This document shows, in pieces, positions 44,830 through 56,460 of a DNA stretch of 64,000 nt. This DNA comes from Pomphorhynchus laevis. Taxonomy: Eukaryota; Acanthocephala; Palaeacanthocephala; Echinorhynchida; Pomphorhynchidae. Under the pieces are notes generated by a model. The model searched no databases. It was not told where the DNA came from and saw nothing but the letters and a program-made list of their open reading frames with translations. The stretch is from assembly GCA_012934845.2 (NCBI GenBank), contig WNNJ02002496.1:62001-126000 (forward strand). Reading direction: 5' to 3'. The translations under genes and the position numbers were made by a program. Position 1 is the stretch's first letter. Each line of letters begins with the position of its first letter.

Positions 44830-45640
44830 GATTTATTTTTTCATTGCTATGATGAAAACCTAAATTGAACATATCTGCTCAAAATACGTTAAATTTCTCT
44901 TTAGCTAAGAGTTTATTTGATCTGAAATTATGATTGTTGGTAATTCACTCCACTGATTCAAATATAAAAACATCGTTGTGTCCATAATTTAAAAATCTGA
45001 GAAAAAATTTCTGAGAAATTTTTTTATCTCAAAAAATGATTTTTATCATAAAATTTTTTTGTTAATTTTTACTTGATATACTTTGTATATGTTAAAATGA
45101 GGTATTTTAACGTTTCATGTAGTAATTTTTTATTAATGAGGTATTTAACGTTTCAGGTAGTAATATGCACTACACATTTTTATTTTTAATTTTTATTTTC
45201 TAAAAAATTTAAAATTAAATATCTCGAAATATAATTATTTTCCGTTAAAAGCCGAGAAGGCAAGTGCGTGTCTTACTAATACCTCTCGTTATGAAAAATT
45301 TATGACATGGAAAAGGCGCTATTTAGCTAAACATTATCCAATTCTTTGTACTAGAAAACACGTTATGGCATTATTGTGCATTGTTATATTATATATTTGT
45401 TGCATCTTTCTGAAAATATTTAGTTAAATACCACCTTTTTCCGGTTTTCATATTTTGCATAAGGTATTAGGAAGATACATACGTGCTTAATCGGCTTTTA
45501 ATCGAGAATAATCATATTACGAGATATTTAATTTTTATTTTTTATACAAAATAAAAAATAAAAAAGTATCATTTTGGTAAAATGTTTTTACTTAAAATCA
45601 CTCATTACTGTAGTCCGAAAGTTTCCAAAATGATGTAAAT
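44830..45640. repeat. AT-rich foldback region
   Basis: 45205-45310 is complementary to 45455-45560 (landmarks TTAAAAGCCGA and TCTTACTAATACCT). A third copy lies at 46520-46640. No coding region. Confidence 0.65.
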
Positions 45641-45930
45641 TATCAAGGCTCGAATTTCGCCTCTAAGCATATTCTCTCAAATAAAGGTCCATCCATCTTT
45701 TATCTTTTGCTCTTTCCTATATAAAATGTTTTAATAGACGCTATTGTGACTTAATTCGCTGAGTATATCCTCCTAGAAATTTAGAATAATATATACCCAT
45801 GCTAATTAATCGTTGATATTTGAGGTTGTATCCACAAAAATTTGTGAATAGTTAACAGTTAAGTGATTGTAACCGAAATATCCTAATTTAATAAAACATT
45901 TCCAAAAATCGATGTGAATGACACTACCTT
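45640..45930 (-). mobile_element. Second Merlin copy, without the LTR insertion
   Basis: Minus strand gives DFWKCFIKLGYFGYNHLTVN, YSQIFVDTTS, a short AT-rich gap, YTQRI, and RAKDKRWMDLYLREYA. It matches 39620-39835 joined to 43793-43860, so it is a natural empty-site paralogue of the LTR insertion. Confidence 0.75.
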
Positions 45931-45993
45931 AATCAATAAGTTTATTTTAACCTTCCGTAGCACTCCTGATCTTTCCACTTTCCGCCATTCACC

Positions 45994-46021
45994 CGTCTGC
46001 ATTAAGCGCTTAATGCAGACG
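45994..46021. repeat. 28-bp perfect palindrome
   Basis: CGTCTGCATTAAGC followed directly by its complement. CGCTTAATGCAGACG recurs alone at 46270. Confidence 0.95.
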
Positions 46022-46500
46022 AGAGAGTACAGGCTACTGATGAGAACTGACTAGTTCGAAATGGTGACTTTGTCATTTGCGACAATTTCACTATTAAATT
46101 TCTTTCGTGGTGCTGACACCCTGATATCAAATGATTCCACGAACAATAGTATTTCCATTTGAGGAAATTTATTGATAGTGATGCATAGCAGCAGTGCATC
46201 GTAGTGCAGCATTGTATTATCCAGTTGCCAACTGGTGTGTATCTTATTGCACAACGCGCTTAGTTCTCTAGCGCTTAATGCAGACGGGTGAATACTTGCA
46301 GTCGCAAACCGCAGTCTTTGCAAGGGAACAAGGGACTTTCGTTGTTTCAAATAACCATATAGCCTTTCTCCCAACCTCAATCCAGTTGTGGGGAGTACAT
46401 GCTACCGATGAGAACCGACTAGTTCGAAATGGTGACTTTGTCATTTGCGACAATTTCACTGTTAAATTTCTTTCGTGCTGCTGACACCCTGATATCAACA
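46001..46500 (+). repeat. Two direct repeats with hammerhead-like hairpin
   Basis: 46001-46140 and 46265-46500 share GGTGACTTTGTCATTTGCGA and flanks. Copy 1 has CTACTGATGA (46033-46042), GAACT/AGTTC stem, GAAA, then a long hairpin; copy 2 has CCGATGA instead of CTGATGA. A closing helix I is not evident, so ribozyme identity is doubtful. Confidence 0.35.
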
Positions 46501-46919
46501 TTTATATTTGTAATTTTTAATTTTTGCCAAAAATTTAAAATCAGATATCTCATAATATGATTATTTTCGATTAAAAGCCGATTAAGCACATACGTATCTT
46601 ACTAATACCTTCCGTTGTGAAAGATATGAACCGGAAAATGGCAGTAATTAACTAAATATTTTCTTCGATCTGTTCGGTTTCATTTTCGATAGTAATATTG
46701 TATTTGTGTTAAACTTGTTTAGATGTATGTAGCATTTGTTGCATTCCTTTTAGCAGCTCGTACTACAAACATAGACAAAGTCTTCGGTACTTTCGGCTTT
46801 CATCTGCAAGACTGCTGCGGACAAACTCTTGAGGTATATTCATCACCATATGGTCGTGTAGCCATTTGTCGATCACATCACTTTTTGGTTTTATCTCGTT
46901 GTTAAAAAATTTATGACGT

Positions 46920-47280
46920 TTATATATACTAAATGGTGTTGCTTGATAGACTGGACTTCGATTCACGACTTTCAATCACCATGTCACTTCTAGACTGGAC
47001 TTCTATATATATGTATATATTCATATATATATGTATGTATATATACATATATATGTATATATATGTATATATATGTATGTATATTTACATATATATGTAT
47101 GTATATATACATATATATGTATGTATATATATGATATTGATATTAACCATATTAATTCTTTCAAAACATTAATAGATTTTCAAATCGAGCAAACGAAAAT
47201 TTAATTTGTTATTAGCAAAATTCCCGAAAGCTATTTTTACTAATAACAAATTAAATTTTCGTTTGCACGATTTGAAAATC
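46920..47280. repeat. PLE unit fragment, TATG microsatellite and inverted repeat
   Basis: 46925-47000 copies the PLE-associated unit (CTTGATAGACTGGACTTCG). 47005-47135 is a degenerate TATG/TATA microsatellite. 47175-47225 and 47238-47283 are inverted copies (landmark AAATTAAATTTTCGTTTGC). Confidence 0.75.
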
Positions 47281-47610
47281 GAGCAGCACTCATCAGTAGG
47301 GTGATCTACCATCAGTCGTTTCGGCTGCCTTGTGATATATTAAATAGGCATTTCCGAGAATTTGCTAACGTGGTAGCATGGGCATAGCCTCTTTAAACTA
47401 ACCATGTGCTTTCCGGACCATCCTAATTTTATTCGGCAGGAATTTTACTTGCTGTCGTTGCTTGCTTTCTCACAGGATCTTTTGGAGGATACATTTTATA
47501 ATTCTATATCTGACTGTGTTCAACTGTGCTCCGGTAGCTAATATGCTTCAGTTTCATAATTGTAGATGTTGCCAAAAACCGGAGTTCGATTACAAGTAGA
47601 GCAGATTTCC

Positions 47611-47690
47611 TTATCACTCCTAGACGAGCTGATGGTAGTCGGCAGCACTCAACAGTAGGGTGAACTACAATCAGTCGTTTCGGCTGCCTT
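47611..47690 (-). ncRNA. Rearranged hammerhead-like motif, diverged family
   Basis: Minus strand: GGCAGCC-GAAA, ACGACTGATTGTAG, loop CCCTA-CTGTTGA-GTGCTGCC, GACTACCATCAG, GTC, TAGG-A-GTG. Helix II GCTGCC/GGCAGC, helix I CAC.CCTA/TAGG.GTG and helix III all differ in sequence from the 8.5-kb copies but keep pairing. One core base differs (CTGTTGA). A partial copy without the 3' strand stands at 47287-47334. Confidence 0.55.
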
Positions 47691-47699
47691 GTGATATAT

Positions 47700-48660
47700 T
47701 AGTAGGCATTTCCGAGAATTTGACCTCTGTCAGAAATACTGAAACTATGTATTATTGGTTACGACTTTATTATTTTTCTTATTTAATTTGCTAAAGTGGT
47801 AGCATGGGCATAGCCTCTTTAAACTAACCATGTGCGACCAATTCCGACCTCCGGCACTACTAATGGGACCGCTGGCCGCTCCTTGGCAGATTAGGGAAAT
47901 ATCATCATTTCCAACAAAACACCAACAATACATAAATTTATTATTTCCAACAATACATAAATGACTAAGGTTAGAAGCACCTTACGAATTCCACTGAATG
48001 ATATTAAGTGTAAACGGTTTGGAATGACTTCTAATGCAAGGGGGTGGGTAGAAGGGACAGCGAACCTCCTAGTTAGACTCAGAGGAATAAAGGTTGCTCT
48101 TCCCGCCATAACAGCGGAACCGCTAACCACTCTTTGGCAAGAATGAGAATTATCATTTCCCACCATCGTCTATACTGCTTCTTTCTTTTTTAGCTTCTTA
48201 GGTGGTGTGCTACTCGAGAGGAGCGTTTGTTAGAAAATATTGTCGGTATGAATCTGTCGTTAGAGGTAAAAAAGCGTCGGTCAAGTGTTTAATCATAGCA
48301 TGGATCGATTTCATTTGCTCCGCAAATTGTTTGTTCGATAATCTTTTGAATATCCTCCGTAGATGAAGGGGCGTTGCTTTCATCTACTGTCCAGTGGGAT
48401 CATCATGTCCAATGGGATCTGAACCCCGACCGCACTAACGCACCTTCTTCCGCCTAAAACATTCGGGGTCTCTCATCCCCGAGATAGATTAAGTACATTA
48501 GATGCGTACTTGGTGTTTCCATTCATTGACATATGATGGGCCAGTTTCAGAGCCCACTTAGCTCTTCTCAAAATAGTTAAAGTCTATCCAGGTCGACTTT
48601 CACAGACCAATTCTCCGTAACGGTGAACCTCGGATATTTAACTTGGCTCTTGAATATGAT
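47700..48660. other. Unassigned repeats, no gene recognised
   Basis: Holds two related blocks with GACCGCTGGCCGCTCCTTGG (47868-47887) and a diverged partner at 48120. The open frames here are short and overlap in both directions, so I do not call genes. Confidence 0.5.
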
Positions 48661-48662
48661 AT

Positions 48663-48836
48663 AAGCTCTGTCCGTGATACTGTCGCTAATTTATCCATGA
48701 TTTTGTCGATCCATCGCCTTTTATATCCTCGCTCGTGTAGGTATGTTGTTAATTGTGATAACGCATTGACCTAGAGTGTTGGGTACTAGAAACCTTGATA
48801 ATTCGCCGTATTTCACTATACACCATTCCTCGTTTC
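48663..48836 (-). mobile_element. Inverted 5' piece of the Penelope element
   Basis: Reverse complement of about 49099-49272, meeting the forward copy at 48837. Inverted 5' ends are frequent in PLE insertions. Confidence 0.8.
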
Positions 48837-49933
48837 GGTATATGGATGCGGTATATCGACGATGTATTTTGCATATGGGATGGTAGTGAAGATGCAATGC
48901 AGTCCTTCTTGAAGCAACTAAACGACGGACAAATGAAATTTACAAGCAACCTAGTGTGTCCTGTGAACTTCCTTGATGTTACAATCGAAAAGCTAAGTAC
49001 AACTAGGGGAGATGTATTCTCAACGAGGTGTTACCGCATTCCCCAATCAGCACCAATGTATTTACACTCAACTAGTGCCCATAGTCAATCGACGAAACGA
49101 GGAATGGTGTATAGTGAAATACGGCGAATTATCAAGGTTTCTAGTACCCAACACTCTAGGTACAATGCGTTATCACAATTTACAACATACCTACTCGAGC
49201 GAGGATATAAAAGGCGATGGATCGACAAAATCATGGATAAATTCGCGACAGTATCACGGACAGAGCTTGTATCAGCACAACCCAAAAGACCGAAAAAGGC
49301 TGCATGTGTGACAACATACCACCCAGCCCTAGCATCATTAAGTAGAAGAATGATAGAGGCGTTTAGGATGTGTAAAACGCATAGTAAGCAACCAATAGCA
49401 TACTTTAAAACTCATCAGACGCTTAAGAAAATGCTCGTTCGTTCTAAATTCAACATGTCGGAAGAATCGGGTGAACTGAGAGACGAACAACATAACAAAT
49501 GTGCACCATGTAAAAGAGCAAGGTGTAAATGTTGCGAATTGATAAATGAGACAAAGACGTTTCGAAGCAATGAAACAAAACTTGAATATCGCGACTTTCA
49601 CATAAATCCGACTGCAAGACGAGAAACTGTGTTTACATCGCATCCTGTAAGCAGTGTGATAAACAATATGTTGGTGAGACATCCAACTCTCTAAGCATTC
49701 GTGTTAACAATCGAAGAGCGGATATCAAGCAAAACGATGCAACAGAAGGCGCGGTTAGACATGCACTAATACATAAAGACGAAAACAGGTATCAACAAGA
49801 ATATTACAATTATATAATAATTGAACAGGATTTTTATAGTGACAAAAATCGAAAAGGAGCGGAAATGAAATGGATAGCACAAATAATGGCAGATGCTCCT
49901 TACGGGCTTACAGCTGCAGCTCCATTAAAGTAG
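48795..49933 (+). mobile_element. Penelope-like element, RT palm to GIY-YIG, 5'-truncated
   Basis: Catalytic MRYIDDVFCIWDG (about 48838-48876), NFLDVTIE, thumb FTTYLLERGYKRRWIDKIMD, basic linker, cysteine cluster APCKRARCKCC, then the endonuclease NCVYIASCKQCDKQYVGETSN in a second frame, with catalytic Glu in GAEMKWIAQIMAD and the stop at 49931-49933. One frameshift lies just before the GIY motif. The endonuclease is C-terminal (canonical Penelope). The 3' UTR (to 50143) runs into a (TA)n tract. Confidence 0.9.
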
Positions 49934-50140
49934 CAAGACCTCACGTAACGAATAATAATTCGCTTTTCTATATTTTTTGCATTGTGACTGTGATTTTGTG
50001 TTTTCTAGATATATTGACGAAGTCCCTATAAAGAACGAAACGTTTAAATAAATTATAAGCGTCTTTGCCTGTTTTCAACACTTCATTAAAGAATATAATC
50101 GTATCCTTATGGATCCAGGAACGCAGCTTGAACTCAATCA

Positions 50141-50248
<108 letters not shown>

Positions 50249-50495
50249 TCCTGGTTGAATCAAACCTTTAATTTATTTATTGGTCCTGCGAGGATCCCAG
50301 GCGGCGGTGCTGTTTCCTTTGTAATCTATTATATTGGTCATTTAGTGATCCCGCTGATGTCTATTACACTGAAAAGAATTCACTGCATTGCATTGACTTC
50401 GAAAGCGCAAGCTACGTCATGCAATTAGCACATAGTGAATTCTTTCTGCTTTAATCTATATATAGTATGTTTTTCATGTGTATACACTGTATTGC

Positions 50496-50542
50496 TGCAA
50501 CTGATGAGGCTTCTCAAATCCGAAACGGTACGCCGTCTTGCA
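50496..50542 (+). ncRNA. Type I hammerhead ribozyme A1
   Basis: Helix I TGCAA (50496-50500) / TTGCA (50538-50542); CTGATGA 50501-50507; helix II stem with one imperfect pair (AATCC side); GAAA 50522-50525; helix III ACGG-TACG-CCGT with a UNCG-class tetraloop; cleavage GTC 50535-50537. Helix I extends through ACACT/AGTGT after an internal loop. Confidence 0.9.
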
Positions 50543-50708
50543 GTGTAGAAGCATGAAATTCTCTCTATATATAGAGAAAAGCAGATAGGTGTAATAGACA
50601 GTCCTGGTTGAACGAAAGCGCAAGCTACGTCATGCAATTAGCATATAGTGAATTCTTTCTGCTTTAATCTATGTATAGTATGATTTGCATGTGTATACAC
50701 TGTATTGC

Positions 50709-50755
50709 TGCAACTGATGAGTCTTCTCAAAGCCGAAACGGTACGCCGTCTTGCA
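50709..50755 (+). ncRNA. Type I hammerhead ribozyme A2
   Basis: TGCAA/TTGCA, CTGATGA 50714-50720, GAAA 50735-50738, GTC 50748-50750. Helix II has one mismatch (GTCTT against AAGCC). Confidence 0.9.
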
Positions 50756-50919
50756 GTGTAAAAGCATGAAATTCTCTATATATAGAGAAAATCAGATAGG
50801 TGTAATAGACAGTCCTGGTTGAACGAAAGCGCAAGCTACGTCATGCAATTAGCATATAGTGAATTCTTTCTGCTTTAATCTATGTATAGTATGTTTTTCA
50901 TGTGCATACACTGTATTGC

Positions 50920-50966
50920 TGCAACTGATGAGGCTTCTCAAAGCCGAAACGGTACGCCGTCTTGCA
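50920..50966 (+). ncRNA. Type I hammerhead ribozyme A3
   Basis: TGCAA/TTGCA, CTGATGA 50925-50931, perfect helix II GGCTT/AAGCC with CTCA loop, GAAA 50946-50949, helix III ACGG/CCGT with TACG loop, GTC 50959-50961. The most complete copy. Confidence 0.93.
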
Positions 50967-51098
50967 GTGTAGAAGCATGAAATTCTCTCTATATATAGAG
51001 AAAAGCAGATGGGTGTAATAGACAGTCCTGGTTGAATCAAACCTTTAATTTATTTATTGGTCCTCCGAGGATCCCAGGCGGCGGTGCTGTTTTCTTTG

Positions 51099-51210
<112 letters not shown>

Positions 51211-51534
51211 AAAGTATCAATAGGGTTATTTGAACCACAGCTTGGGATCCTTGTTTCTGTCGGATTCATAAATATATCAAATAAATTATTTATAAAAATT
51301 ATTCATAAATATTTATCAAATATATCTTGATAAATTTTATATACCTACCGATTTTGATATATAAAAATAGATATATATAGATAATTATATTTATATATAA
51401 AATATTTATATAATATACTGCCGAATCACTTTTGTGATCGCCTGTGGACTTGAAGGTCGTGTTGTAATAATCATCCTTGTGATGAACCCTTCTAAACTGT
51501 GGTGGAGGATCTCTGAACACTCTTAAAATCTGAG

Positions 51535-51574
51535 CCCTACTGATGAAGCTCAATATGCGGAAACCGGTCTAGGG
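51535..51574 (+). ncRNA. Minimal type I hammerhead B1
   Basis: CCCTA (51535-51539) / TAGGG (51570-51574); CTGATGA 51540-51546; very short helix II (GC/GC); GAAA 51560-51563; helix III reduced to AC/GT with a CG loop; GTC 51567-51569. Small PLE-linked hammerheads of this kind are known to cleave as dimers. Confidence 0.8.
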
Positions 51575-51826
51575 ATTTTATTGCTGATGGACTGTGATTG
51601 TTTCCAATATCCAGTTATGTCCGTTTCTCCCGTTTACTTATTAGTAACAACTATAATGCCGTATCGCTCTGCGATCCGTGGGCAGGCTGCAAAAATATTT
51701 ATATAATATACTGCCGAATCACTTTTGTGATCAGTGTGGACTTGAAGGTCTTATTGTAATAATCATCCTGGTGATGAAACCTTCTAAAGTGTGGTGGAGG
51801 ATCTCTGAACACTCTTAAAATCTGGA

Positions 51827-51866
51827 CCCTACTGATGAAGCTCAATAAGCAGAAACTGGTCTAGGG
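51827..51866 (+). ncRNA. Minimal type I hammerhead B2
   Basis: CCCTA/TAGGG, CTGATGA 51832-51838, helix II GCT/AGC, GAAA, GTC-TAGGG at 51859-51866. Confidence 0.8.
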
Positions 51867-52117
51867 ATTTGATTGCTGATGGACTGATGGTTTCCTATAC
51901 CCATTTGTGTTAGTTTCCCCCGTTTACTTATTAGTACCAACTATAATGCCGTATCGCTCTGCGATCCGGGGGCAGGCTGCAAAAATATTTTTTTAATATA
52001 CTGCCGAATCACTTTTGTGATCGCCTGTGAACTTGAAGCTCGTGTTGTAATAATCATCCTTGTGATGAACCCTTCTAAACTGTGGTGGAGGATCTCTGAA
52101 CACTCTTAAAATCTGGA

Positions 52118-52157
52118 CCCTACTGATGAAGCTCAATAAGCAGAAACCAGTCTAGGG
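52118..52157 (+). ncRNA. Minimal type I hammerhead B3
   Basis: CCCTA/TAGGG, CTGATGA 52123-52129, helix II GCT/AGC, GAAA 52143-52146, GTC 52150-52152. Confidence 0.8.
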
Positions 52158-52410
52158 ATTTGAGTGATGATGGACTGTGATGGTTTCCAATACCCAGTTT
52201 TGTCCGTTTCCCTCGTTTACTAATTAGTAACAACTATAATGCCGTATCGCTCTGCGATCCGGTGGCAGGCTGCAAAAATATTTTTTTAATATACTGCCGA
52301 ATCACTTTTGTGATCGCCTGTGAACTTGAAGCTCGTGTTGTAATAATCATCCTTGTGATGAACCCTTCTAAACTGTGGTGGAGGATCTTTGAACACTCTT
52401 AAAATCTGGG

Positions 52411-52450
52411 CCCTACTGATGAAGCTCAATAAGCAGAAACCGGTCTAAGG
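52411..52450 (+). ncRNA. Minimal type I hammerhead B4
   Basis: CCCTA / TAAGG (one mismatch in helix I), CTGATGA 52416-52422, GAAA, GTC 52443-52445. Confidence 0.75.
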
Positions 52451-52604
52451 ATTTTACTGCTGATGGACTGTGATAGTTTCCAATACCCAGTCATGTCCGT
52501 TTCCCCCGTTTACTTATTAGTAACAACTATATTGCCGTATCACTCTGCGATCCGGGGGCAGGCTGCAAAAATATTTATACAATATGTATATATATCGATA
52601 GACC

Positions 52605-54468
52605 ATCGGACTGACATGATTAACCAGCACCTTCAATCGATCGTTTGATTGAAGCTCTGTCATCGATGTGAAATATTTCGAAAAGCGACGTTTCCAGTGC
52701 GCCACGAGCAAGAGAGCGTCCACATTGTTGGGCTGAGTGGCCAAAGCTTCCGGTTTGAAATTCTTGTTCATTTAATTGTTTAATAAATTGTACTAACTGG
52801 AGCTTTTTAAACAATCTACAAAACATAATAATAAGTTAGTGTTCATAACATATGTCAGACGAGAAACCCTTTTGAATAATTTATGCCGTCAAAAATGTGA
52901 AGAACGTTCGATAGCAAAATAGAATTCAATAAATAAAGAATAGGACCACCTAAATCTACATTATGCGTCAATTTTTCTAAGTGTAGTTTCTATCAACTGA
53001 ATCGAATGCTTTTTGAAAATCAATAAAAATAACATAAATAGATTGATGTTGTTGAAATGCGTTTTTAACAATACAATCTCTCAAATCATATTGAAATGAA
53101 GCACTTAATAAAAAACAATTAAAGAAGTACGTCCAAAAAATGAGCAAGACAATAGAAAGATTGTTTAATTTGCTCTACAGAAAGAAAATCAGATCATGTA
53201 GCTTTACGAGAAATCATATTTGTAAGAGCTATCGTTAGCTCATTAACGTGCAATACTCTTTTCGAAGCCATGTATAATTTGGACGCACTGAAGGGCTCAT
53301 AGCGCATTTCCCGAGACAATCTCAAAATAAGATTCTTTAATATTTTTAAATATATTGGCTTATCCGAGATATTTTGGCGAACAAATCTACAACCTTTTTT
53401 AACGCAAGCAGATAGTAGCGTAAATTTAACACAAGAGATGCTATCAATAATGTTTCCTTAGTGAAAAAGCAATAAAGCTATTGAAACAAATAAAAATAAT
53501 ATTATAATTCAATAAATCAAAATTTAATAATTAGATAATAAATAATTATAAATAATTGTTATAAGATGTTATAACAATTATTAATAATTATTTATAAGCT
53601 TAATAATCTTTTTCTTATTTGGAAGAAATATAAACCAGCAAAATATTAAAATATTCAATTTACAATATATAAATCGAAAAAATTATCATTAAAAATAAAT
53701 TTAAAAAATTAAGCGACAGAATTTTATGGATGCCTAATAAAAAATATGCGTTGTATTAGAATAAGATACACCAGATAATCAATTTTCATCAGAGGAAATA
53801 TGGCATTAGCATCTATTTGGCCCCGCTGCTATGCTTGGTCATGGAATAGGGACCGAAACCTGATAACATAGCAGTTTCTCGTATTGACATCCAATCCTTA
53901 TTCTGATACATCGTCTATTATTTATTAGTCAATTCATAACAATTAACTTACAATTGACTTTTACTTTAAATTTGAATTTTAACTTGATTTAAATAAAAAT
54001 TGTATAAAATCTTATTTAATTATTAATTATCTTTATTTTTTATTTATATATAGTATAAAATACGTAGACTCAGTTATCTGATCTGATTTCTAGTTATATA
54101 TAAATTGTATAAAATCTAATATAATTATTTAGTATTTAACTTTATTTCTGATCTATATATAGTATAAAATACATGTACTCAGTTATATGATCTAATATCA
54201 AATTTTAAGTAACTCGGGAATTCTTTCGTGTATAAGTTGACATAAATACACCGAGGGCAAGTTGTTTACGAGGAAAATTTCTACAACCCCCCACTTCGAA
54301 TAGCGATCGGAAACGATTCGCTTACGCTAAGATGGGTAAATCATCTTGTTTCGCATGCTAACACCGAATACAAATCAATTTTGGACTAATTGCGAATACA
54401 TTCGATATAAATATCCGATGTTCTATGTCAAACGTTTTTACGCATTGATTGAATATGCGGAAATAAGC
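52605..54468. repeat. Inverted segmental duplication, copy 2
   Basis: Reverse complement of 34187-36050. Holds one short LTR (52789-52857), the start of the Ty3 Gag, the 5' half of the LINE RT (minus, to about 53460) and the Naiad-type flank with the pseudoknot motif at 53826-53904 (plus). The retained flank GACGA next to the LTR shows it was copied with its surroundings. Confidence 0.9.
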
Positions 54469-54929
54469 TTTTATGAAATATGCTTTCATGTGATTATTCC
54501 CTTACTGACTTCTTATATATATATTTTAAAGCATCTATAATGCCACTCATATATTTACAGCTAATTATTTTAATTTGATGTGATTATTTACATATTTATT
54601 AACAACAATCCTTTCCAAAAATTTAAGAGCGCGTTACAGTTCAATGGTAAAATTATTCTAATTTTACATTATGTAAATCTTTCAATTTTTTGTTTTCTCA
54701 TTGTTCTGAGATTTTGTTTTGGTTTAGATTAAATTATAATTTATTATTCTTTTGTTGTATCGATCACTCATTATAGACTTGCGAAATAAAGTTTGAATCG
54801 TTTTTATTTGAGTTTTTGACCAAACGGTCCTTGTCAACAGATAAAAAATTAAACAGAATTAAAATGACAGTACACAGATACAAGTTTTATACTAAAAATA
54901 CCACGGAAGAAGTCCATTCGTTTACGTGA

Positions 54930-55165
54930 TACCGTCCACAATTTCATGCGATACTGGTAATCGTAGTGACCAGTTAGACTTATTTCCGGCCATCGGATTC
55001 GCTTCGGAATTTATTAAGATTGATTCTTTTATAAGACGACGTTGCAAGTTGTTTTTAACACAGATAATCTTAGATTTTCCAAAGTCAATCCAATGATCGG
55101 TCGATAGGACGTGGTTGACAATAGCAGACGAGGAGTCACCCCGTTTTAGCGCATATCGATTCTGA
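54930..55165 (-). mobile_element. PLE GIY-YIG C-terminal fragment
   Basis: Minus strand gives YALKRGDSSSAIVNHVLSTD, HWIDFGKSKIIC, NNLQRRLIKESILI: the arginine helix, SSAIVNH and catalytic Glu segment of a Penelope-like endonuclease of a different subfamily from those at 6.6 and 48.8 kb. Confidence 0.7.
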
Positions 55166-55465
55166 TAAATGTTAAAGCATCTTTAATGCCTTTTTTATTT
55201 ACAGCTAACTTTTTTAATTTGATGTGATTATTCACTTTTTTATTTTGTATATAATTTTGATAGCATCTTTAATGCCACCTATATATTTACAGCTAATTAT
55301 TTTAATTTCATGTGATTATTCCTATTTTTTATTTTGTATATAAATTATAAAGCATCTATAATGTCACCCATATATTTACAGCTAATTTATTTTAGTTTGA
55401 TGTGATTATCCCCTTTATTCTTTCGTATATAAATTTTAAAGCATCTATAATGTCACCCATATATG
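55165..55465. repeat. Tandem repeat, about 87-bp unit, four copies
   Basis: Units contain AAAGCATCTATAATG and TTTACAGCTAA, with a further single copy at 54527-54590. 55466-56214 is AT-rich with no gene. Confidence 0.85.
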
Positions 55466-56214
55466 TGCAGGTACACGTCCTACATAATATGAAGCTGATT
55501 CAATGTGAAAAACATTTATTTTTAATTTTTAGAATTCCTAAAAATTGACTAATTTATTAAGATAAATTTTTATTAATTAAATCCTACTTTTTTATTCTAT
55601 TTCAATAATATTAACTAGAATGCTAATTCATTCTGTAATATAATATTATTAATATAATATAATTTTTATTTATTCTATTAAATTTAATCAATTAATTACA
55701 TCGAATTGTCTAGTCAAATATACTATAAACAATCTTTTCCTTTTTTAAGATTAACCTAAGACAGGAAACTTGCAAAGATAATATTATAATTTAGTTTATA
55801 TAATATTAAAAAATATTTTATAACAATTGTTTATATTAAATAATAAATTTTCAAATATAATATCATTTTATATCATATTTAAGCATTGTTGCTAGACAGC
55901 GCAAGGTCTTTAACTCAATTCACTCTTACTCACAACATGTCAGCTATTAACCATTATATGTATGTGTTGTTTCGCTTGCTAGCTCTCAACAATTATACAC
56001 CAAGTCAAATCCACAGTATACTTACCGCATTGCTTACTCTCGAATTATATATTCAATGTTAAGATTAAAACCTATTCTTTTAATCCACAATATACATCTA
56101 CCTGTATAAAGTAAAATGTACAAAGTAAGATTAATAATTTTTAACTTAATACATATTTTATAAAAACTTATCAAATATTGAAATCTTAAAATAAAGAATA
56201 ATAAGTTATTTTAA

Positions 56215-56460
56215 CTTGATCGCATCAGTGAGTTGAAATTCTTCTGGTTGTGGCACGACATTATCCTTATAGGTATTGTTCCTATTTTTGATACAGCAAG
56301 ACACAACTAATAAGCCTGGGTGGGAACATCAGCTGCTTACCAAGACACATTTCACGTTTTGACCCTTATTATCTGTATACTCCGTACACTGGTGCTGATC
56401 GATTCGAACTTAATGCGTCAGTATCGATATTCAATGTTACTAATATCAAAACTAGTATTA
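56215..56460 (-). mobile_element. Hammerhead-bearing SINE-like unit, diverged copy
   Basis: Reverse complement matches 32640-32840. B box GTTCGAATC (plus 56400-56408 as its complement). Rearranged hammerhead on plus 56294-56365: CAGCAA, GAC, ... GACCC, with helix I AAGCAG/TTGCT and helix III partly kept, but GAAA is now AAAA and the core is CTGATGT, so it is probably inactive. Confidence 0.65.

Larger units (their letters stand above)
51418..52591 (+). mobile_element. Hammerhead tandem array B (about 292-bp unit, four ribozymes)
   Basis: Four head-to-tail units starting near TACTGCCGAATCACTTTTGTG; core boxes are spaced 292, 291 and 293 bases. The sequence is unrelated to array A. No coding capacity. 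The last unit runs into the inverted segmental duplication at about 52600. Confidence 0.85.

Noticed and set aside
51418-52591. CRISPR array from regularly spaced repeats
   Set aside because: Whole 292-bp units are repeated, not short repeats with unique spacers, and the setting is eukaryotic.
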